Made by a program: the position numbers and the translations under genes
From: a bacterium
GTDB taxonomy: Bacteria; Planctomycetota; B15-G4; JADJEK01
DNA: 9,809 nucleotides
Direction of reading: 5' to 3'
Assembly (NCBI GenBank): GCA_030428825.1
Contig: JAUIEL010000218.1
Span: 1 to 9,809, forward strand
In this document: piece by piece, positions 5,332-9,809 of the stretch
Layout: each line of letters begins with the position of its first letter
How positions within the stretch are numbered: position 1 is the first letter of the stretch
Notes under the pieces: generated by a model
Databases searched by the model: none
Seen by the model: the letters and a program-made list of their open reading frames with translations, nothing else
What the model was told of the DNA's origin: nothing

Positions 5332-7647
5332 ATGATCTCCTCCTCCCTCCTCGCCCTCGTCCTGACCGTCCCCGGCGCGCCCCCGGACGGCGAGCCCGGG
5401 GCCCCCGGCGGCCTCCACGAGCAGTACGGTTTCGAGGGGCTCCTGGTGTCGAAGCTCGAGGACGGGGTCGGCAACCTGACGCCGGCCGACGTCGACGGGG
5501 ACGGCCGGACCGACCTGGCGGTGGTCGACAACGCGCACTCGAAGATCGAGTTCCTGCTCCAGGGGACGCCGGAGGAGCGCCCCGCGGACGAGGCGCGGGT
5601 GAACGCCCTGCCGGACGAGGTGACGTTCCGGCGCGAGGCGTTCCCGGTCGAGGAGAAGGTGACCGCCCTCGCGATCGCCGACGTCGACCGCGACGGGCGC
5701 GGCGACGTCCTGTACCTCGGCGACTCCGGGAAGCTCACGATCGCCTACCGCGACGAGGCGGGGAAGTACGGCCGTCAGCTCCGGATCACGATCCCCGACG
5801 CCTCGGCCTCGCGCGACGCGGTCCGCCCCGTCGACCTCGACCGGGACGGCCGGCTCGACGTCTGCGTGCTGGCGAAGAACGAGACCCACCTCTTGTTGCA
5901 GGGGGAGGACGGCCGGTTCGCCCGGCGCGAGAAGCTGCCGAACGCGTCGAAGGACCCGAGCGGCTTCGACGTCGTCGACGTCGACGGCGACGGTTGGGTC
6001 GACCTGCTGTACGTCGAGGGGCGGACCGACTGGCCGTTCCGGGTCCGCTTGGGCGAGCCGGGGCTGTCGTTCGGCCCCGAGCTCCGGTCGCGCTTCGCCG
6101 AGATCCGCTCGTACGCGGTCCGGCCGGGCGGCGAGGGGCGCGGCGCGGAGGTCGCGGCGGTCCGGAAGAACAGCGGCCGCCTGGCGCTGCTCCGGTTCGA
6201 GGCGGCGACGGACGCGGCGTCGGAGGGGCGGCTGACGCTCTCGGCGCTCCGCTCGGTGCCGTACGAGGAGATCAAGAACGCCGACCAGCGCGAGGAGCTC
6301 CTCGCCGACCTCGACGGCGACGGCACGCAGGAGCTGATCGTCGCCGAGCCGTCCGGCGCGAGGATCGTCGTCCACCGGCACCTCCTCGGCGGCGAGGGGG
6401 CGGGGGCGACCGCGTACCCGTCGTTCCTCGGCGCGTCGCGGCCGCGGCTCGGCGACGTCGACGGCGACGGGAAGGACGAGCTCGTCGTGGCCGCCCCGGA
6501 CGAGGGGGCGATCGGCGTGGCGGAGATCGACGAGGACGGGTCGATCCGGTTCCCGCGCGCGGTCGCCATCCCCGGCGGACGCGACCTGATCGCGCTCGAC
6601 GTGGCGGACACCGACGGCGACGGGGCGGCGGAGATCTGGGTCGCGCTCGGCGACGGGAAGGGGCGCTCGAGGAAGCGCGCCCTCGTGCGGCTCGACGGCG
6701 CCGGCGCGGTCGTGGCCGAGCGGAAGCTCGAGCAGGACTGGAAGACCGACCCGAGCGACCTGTGGCTCGTCGACGTCGACCGCGACGCCGCGAAGGACGT
6801 CCTGCTGTTCGTCCCCCGCGAGGTCCCGACGATCCTGCTCGCCGACGCCGAGGCGGAGGACGGGTTCCGCGACGCGAACGCCGCGGCGATCCCCGGGCTC
6901 GGCATCCTCGAGGGGCGGCCGCGACGCGCGCTGACCGTGGGCGACGTCGACGGCGACGGCGCGACCGAGCTGGTCGTCCCCGGTCCGAACTTCGTGCGCG
7001 CGTTCCACCTCGACGCCGACGGCAAGCCGGTCGTCGTCCGGCAGACGAACCTCGCGAACGTCGGGGCGAACGTGTCGCGGGTCCAGCTCGTCCGGCTCGG
7101 CGAGGGAGAGGCGCCCGAACTGCTGGCGGTCGACGAGTCGACGTCGTCGCTCCTCGTGCTCGACCTCGACGGGACCGAGGCCGGCCGGGTCGACCTCGGC
7201 GGGGTGCAGCCGAGCGCGCTCGTCACCGGCGACCTCGACGGGGACGGCGGGACCGAGCTGCTGGTCCTCGCGCCGGAGCGGTACGCCGTCGTCGTCGCCG
7301 GCGCGACCGACCCGGGGTTCGTCCTCGTCGACGACCTCGAGGTGCCGGTGAAGGACGTCTGGCTCGACCGGATCGCCATCGGCGACGTGAACGGCGACGG
7401 CGCGCCCGACGCGGTCGTCTCCGACGGCAGCGGACACCGGATCACCCTCTCGAAGATCGAACCGGAGCGGCTGCGGTACGCGCTGCACTGGCCGGTCTAC
7501 GAGGAGCGGATCTTCGAACGCGGCGGCCGCGGCGGCCGCGAGCCGCGCGAGGTCGCCGTCGGCGACTTCGACGGCGACGACCGGACCGACATCGCGATCC
7601 TGGTCCACGACCGGCTGATCGTCTACCCCCAGGAGGCCCCCCGATGA
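5332..7647 (+). CDS. Secreted FG-GAP/VCBS beta-propeller protein with 12 visible calcium-loop motifs
   Basis: This 771-aa protein has a short hydrophobic N terminus (MISSSLLALVLTVPG), a weak signal peptide lacking the usual basic residues. The rest is repeats centred on DxDxDGxx(D/E). Motifs start at residues 53, 117, 168, 216, 326, 375, 426, 481, 538, 634, 685 and 745, each followed by a hydrophobic strand such as LAVV or LVVA. Such loops bind Ca2+ between propeller strands in the integrin-alpha/VCBS family. The motif at 481 (DVDRDAAKD) and the last at 745 (DFDGDDRTD) have lost the glycine. Two double-length gaps hold decayed copies near 265 and 587, which suggests fourteen blades. No dockerin, PEP-CTERM, LPXTG, cytochrome or lectin domain is seen. 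The function is unknown; a surface or periplasmic binding scaffold is inferred. The stop overlaps the next start (ATGA). Confidence 0.88.
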   Translation: MISSSLLALVLTVPGAPPDGEPGAPGGLHEQYGFEGLLVSKLEDGVGNLTPADVDGDGRTDLAVVDNAHSKIEFLLQGTPEERPADEARVNALPDEVTFRREAFPVEEKVTALAIADVDRDGRGDVLYLGDSGKLTIAYRDEAGKYGRQLRITIPDASASRDAVRPVDLDRDGRLDVCVLAKNETHLLLQGEDGRFARREKLPNASKDPSGFDVVDVDGDGWVDLLYVEGRTDWPFRVRLGEPGLSFGPELRSRFAEIRSYAVRPGGEGRGAEVAAVRKNSGRLALLRFEAATDAASEGRLTLSALRSVPYEEIKNADQREELLADLDGDGTQELIVAEPSGARIVVHRHLLGGEGAGATAYPSFLGASRPRLGDVDGDGKDELVVAAPDEGAIGVAEIDEDGSIRFPRAVAIPGGRDLIALDVADTDGDGAAEIWVALGDGKGRSRKRALVRLDGAGAVVAERKLEQDWKTDPSDLWLVDVDRDAAKDVLLFVPREVPTILLADAEAEDGFRDANAAAIPGLGILEGRPRRALTVGDVDGDGATELVVPGPNFVRAFHLDADGKPVVVRQTNLANVGANVSRVQLVRLGEGEAPELLAVDESTSSLLVLDLDGTEAGRVDLGGVQPSALVTGDLDGDGGTELLVLAPERYAVVVAGATDPGFVLVDDLEVPVKDVWLDRIAIGDVNGDGAPDAVVSDGSGHRITLSKIEPERLRYALHWPVYEERIFERGGRGGREPREVAVGDFDGDDRTDIAILVHDRLIVYPQEAPR
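7631..7646 (+). promoter_or_regulatory. Perfect Shine-Dalgarno and ATGA overlap joining the two secreted-protein genes
   Basis: AGGAGG (7631-7636) lies 7 nt before ATG 7644-7646, inside the last codons of the propeller gene. Its TGA stop (7645-7647) overlaps the start by 4 nt as ATGA. This indicates coupled translation from one mRNA and fixes the start of the downstream gene. Confidence 0.85.
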
Positions 7648-9428
7648 CCCGTTTCCCGAACCTGGCCCTGACGCTCGCGTGCGCCGCGCTCCCCCTCGCG
7701 CCGGCCCACGCCGGGTTCGAGGAGGCGCTCCCGGCGGAGACGCTCGCCTATCTCGGCGTCGACGACGTCACGGTGCTGAAGGAGGGGTTCCAGGCCTCGG
7801 CCTGGGGGCGCTTCCTGAAGGACCAGGCGTTCCAGTCGTTCCAGGACTGGCTGTCGAGCGAGATGGCCGACCTCGGGGCGCAGGCGAAGGAGGAGACCGG
7901 CACCGACCCGTTCGAGCTGCTGAAGCTGGTCGAGGGTCCGGCGGGCGTGTTCCTCCTCGACGTCGCGGATCCGGACCGGACGTCCTTGGACGGCGGCGAG
8001 GTCCCCGTCGCGATCGGCGTCCTCCTCGGTCTCGGCGAGAACGGCGACGCGTTCCTCGACAAGTTCGACACGCTCTGGCAGGCGGAGGTCGACGACGGGA
8101 ACGTCCTCCTCGGCAGCGAGGAGATCGCCGGCGTCGAGGTGACGCTGGTCACCGACGCGGACGAGAACGCCGACAACCCGATGGAGATGCGGTACGGCGT
8201 CAAGGACGGCACCTTCGTCCTGACGATGATCAGCGCTGCCCTCGCGGACCGCGCGTTCTTCGAGTCGATCTGCGCCGGCCTCGACGGGCTGGTGGAGGAG
8301 ACGCTCGACCAGACCGACGGCTACGCGGCGTCGATCGCGGCGCAGGGCGCGGGGACCGTCCGCGGCTTCGCGAACGTCCGCGAGATCGTCCGCCGCGCCG
8401 TCGCGTCGGCCGAGAAGGAGGGGCGGATGGGCCCGGACGAGCGGAAGCTGTTCGACTCGTTCGGCTTCGCCGACCTCGGGACCGCGGCGCTGGTCGCCGA
8501 CGTCGCCTCCGGCGGGTCGCGGACCGACTTCGAGCTGACCTGGAGCGGTCAGGGGCACCTCGCCGAGATGCTGCAGTCGGTCTTCGGGCCGGCCGAGCTG
8601 GTGACGCCGCGGTACGTCCCGGCCGACTCGGTGTCGATGACCGCGTTCCGGTTCGACCTCGGCAAGGGGATCGACGCCGCGATGCGGATCATGCGCGAGC
8701 TCGAGCCGGACGACGCCGCCGAGGCCGAGGCGATGATGGAGATGTTCTTCGAGCAGGACGGGTTCAACGTCCGGACCGACGTCATCGACAACCTCGCCGG
8801 CGAGGTCTCCTTCTTCCAGGCGAAGGTCGAGGACGAGCTGGAGGCGCTCCCGGGGACCGAGGAAGACCCGGTCAGCGTCGCCATCCTCCTGCCGATGACC
8901 GACGGCACGAAGCTCGAGGTCGCGATCGACACCCTCCTCCGGCAGACGGGGATGCACGCGACCCGCCGCCGCGACGAGTTCCAGGGAGTCGCGGTCTTCA
9001 ACGTCCCCTTCCCGCTGTTCGGGAGCGGCATCCACTACGCGATCACGAACGACCTCCTGACGCTGTCGCTCTCCCGGTCGATGCTCGAGGACGTCCTCCG
9101 GCGTCACGGCGGCGGCGACCTCCCGACCGTCGCGACCAGCGACGCGTGGGTCGAGGCGACCGAGCTGCTCGACGGCCGGGCGCCGACCAGCATCGGCTTC
9201 CAGGACGCGGCGGAGTCGGTGAAGGGGATGCTCGAGGCGCTGAACGTCCTCGCGAGCGGCGAGATCCCGGGCGTCAGCGTCGGCGGCGCCCCCGCCCGGC
9301 GCCCCGACCGCCCGATCCCGTTCGACGTCCCGGACCCCGAGCTGGCGTACGACTACTTCGAGGGGACGAGCGTCTCCGTCCTCCGGATCCACGAGTCCGG
9401 CGTGCGGATCATCATGACCGGACCGTAG
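7644..9428 (+). CDS. Secreted protein of unknown function (DUF3352-like, tentative)
   Basis: This 594-aa protein has a clear signal peptide, MTRFPNLALTLACAALPLAPAHA, with cleavage expected after AHA at 21-23. The mature protein opens with FEEALPAETLAYLGVDD. It later alternates amphipathic helices with strand-rich parts such as 'VSVAILLPMTDGTKLEVAID' and 'IHYAITNDLLTLSLS'. The opening and the 'YAITNDLLTLSLS' pattern recall, from memory, secreted DUF3352-type proteins common in Planctomycetota and Cyanobacteria. This is a resemblance only, and no catalytic motif is visible. No second membrane segment or lipobox is seen, so a soluble periplasmic or secreted location is inferred. It is acidic overall, with Asp/Glu-rich stretches and a Pro/Arg-rich patch (GGAPARRPDRP) near the C terminus. 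The 4-nt overlap with the propeller gene makes joint expression very likely and joint function possible. Confidence 0.85.
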   Translation: MTRFPNLALTLACAALPLAPAHAGFEEALPAETLAYLGVDDVTVLKEGFQASAWGRFLKDQAFQSFQDWLSSEMADLGAQAKEETGTDPFELLKLVEGPAGVFLLDVADPDRTSLDGGEVPVAIGVLLGLGENGDAFLDKFDTLWQAEVDDGNVLLGSEEIAGVEVTLVTDADENADNPMEMRYGVKDGTFVLTMISAALADRAFFESICAGLDGLVEETLDQTDGYAASIAAQGAGTVRGFANVREIVRRAVASAEKEGRMGPDERKLFDSFGFADLGTAALVADVASGGSRTDFELTWSGQGHLAEMLQSVFGPAELVTPRYVPADSVSMTAFRFDLGKGIDAAMRIMRELEPDDAAEAEAMMEMFFEQDGFNVRTDVIDNLAGEVSFFQAKVEDELEALPGTEEDPVSVAILLPMTDGTKLEVAIDTLLRQTGMHATRRRDEFQGVAVFNVPFPLFGSGIHYAITNDLLTLSLSRSMLEDVLRRHGGGDLPTVATSDAWVEATELLDGRAPTSIGFQDAAESVKGMLEALNVLASGEIPGVSVGGAPARRPDRPIPFDVPDPELAYDYFEGTSVSVLRIHESGVRIIMTGP

Positions 9429-9706
9429 CCAGCCGCTGCGCGCGGGGCGAGGAACGCGATTCGGGAACGTCTGCGCGTTCGCCACGGCGGCGGCCGAGAC
9501 GGGGAGGTGTCTCCGACCCGCTCACGTCCTCGCGCGATGCGTCGGGCGTGGTCTCCGCGGAGTTTCGAGTCGCGCTGCGGGGTCGCTCTCGGAGAAGCCT
9601 CCCCGCCTCGTCCACCGCCTCGCCCGCTCCGGGCTTCCTCACCCGATTCCGGGGTGGGGAAATGGGGAGTCCGGAGACGACCGGATGAATGGGCTGGTTC
9701 GCGGGA
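9429..9706. other. Non-coding-looking stretch after the secreted-protein gene
   Basis: Open frames here on both strands lack the strong G/C third-position pattern of the real genes and give Arg/Ser/Pro-rich translations with no recognisable motif. AACGCG (9453-9458) and CGCGTT (9474-9479) could form a hairpin about 25 nt past the stop codon, but no U-tract follows, so it is at best a weak terminator candidate. I saw no tRNA-like cloverleaf or other RNA family signature. Confidence 0.45.
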
Positions 9707-9720
9707 CCACGTGAACGTGG
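9707..9720. repeat. Small hairpin CCACG-TGAA-CGTGG
   Basis: A perfect 5-bp inverted repeat with a 4-nt loop lies two bases before the large palindrome that follows. The two may form one structured element. Confidence 0.55.
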
Positions 9721-9722
9721 AG

Positions 9723-9808
9723 GTGCCCGACCCCGCTGCGCTCATCGGACCACGGACGTCAGGAGAGCTCGCTGACGTACCTCCGATGCGCGCGGCGGGG
9801 TCGGGCAC
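9723..9808. repeat. 86-nt nested inverted repeat (long imperfect palindrome)
   Basis: GTGCCCGACCCCGC (9723-9736) is perfectly complementary to 9795-9808. Inward, a T-G wobble (9737/9794), four pairs, one mismatch and seven pairs (9743-9749 with 9782-9788) continue the stem. An inner ACGTCAG (9756-9762) pairs with CTGACGT (9772-9778) around a 9-nt loop, after an asymmetric bulge. Altogether over 30 base pairs form in 86 nt. The T-G pair makes a plus-strand RNA fold slightly better than a minus-strand one. The window ends one base later, so extension or a neighbouring gene cannot be seen. Candidates are a terminal inverted repeat or MITE-like element, a structured RNA, or a large terminator. 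Confidence 0.7.
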
Positions 9809-9809
9809 A

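Noticed and set aside
5209..7608. Long minus-strand extension of the protease frame across the propeller gene
   Set aside because: Its translation is low-complexity antisense of aspartate-rich repeats. The protease start at 5172 has its own ribosome binding site, signal peptide and upstream promoter.
5994..7643. Arg/Gly-rich open frame in another frame over the propeller gene, continuous with the true 7644-9428 gene
   Set aside because: Only the part from ATG 7644, with its AGGAGG site and signal peptide, looks like a protein. The upstream part is a shifted reading of DVDGDG repeats.
9723..9808. Integron attC site
   Set aside because: The ends lack the AAC/GTT core sites, and no integrase or gene cassette is visible.
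9353..9808. Minus-strand open frame starting inside the terminal palindrome
   Set aside because: It is Ser/Arg/Pro-rich, overlaps the end of the secreted-protein gene, and lacks the genome's third-position GC pattern and any motif.

Overview
The window is very GC-rich, with G or C at most third codon positions. It reads as chromosomal DNA of a Gram-negative-type bacterium. A long aspartate-motif (FG-GAP/VCBS) secreted protein, a trypsin-like protease with a small N-terminal barrel instead of a C-terminal PDZ, and a secreted protein opening 'LPAETLAYLGV' together recall high-GC Planctomycetota. That assignment is a low-confidence inference; there is no rRNA or other taxonomic marker here.

Minus-strand block (1-5231). 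Transcription appears to start at a near-consensus sigma70-type promoter (TTTACA-N16-TATGAT, 5231-5204). The gene order is: a secreted S1C (HtrA/DegP-like) protease, ribH (lumazine synthase), nusB (antitermination factor) and ftsY (SRP receptor GTPase). Spacing is tight: 7 nt, then 2 nt, then a 1-nt TGATG overlap. This looks like one operon joining riboflavin synthesis, transcription and rRNA processing, and membrane protein targeting. After ftsY there is a 138-bp gap with a hairpin, then a two-TM sensor histidine kinase without a partner regulator. A further 78-bp gap with a hairpin precedes the start of an O-antigen ligase/polymerase-type membrane protein that runs off the left edge.

Plus-strand block (5266-9428). 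A weaker divergent promoter precedes a 771-aa secreted protein. It has twelve visible calcium-loop motifs plus two degenerate ones, which fits fourteen beta-propeller blades. Its stop codon overlaps by 4 nt (ATGA) the start of a 594-aa secreted protein of unknown function, which has an ideal AGGAGG ribosome binding site. The two are probably co-translated and both exported.

Right end (9429-9809). No convincing gene is visible. The last ~100 bases hold a small hairpin followed by an 86-nt nested inverted repeat (9723-9808) with a perfect 14-bp outer stem. This is the least explained structure in the window. I saw no tRNA, rRNA, CRISPR array, transposase or phage gene, and no clear evidence of a new defence or mobile system.
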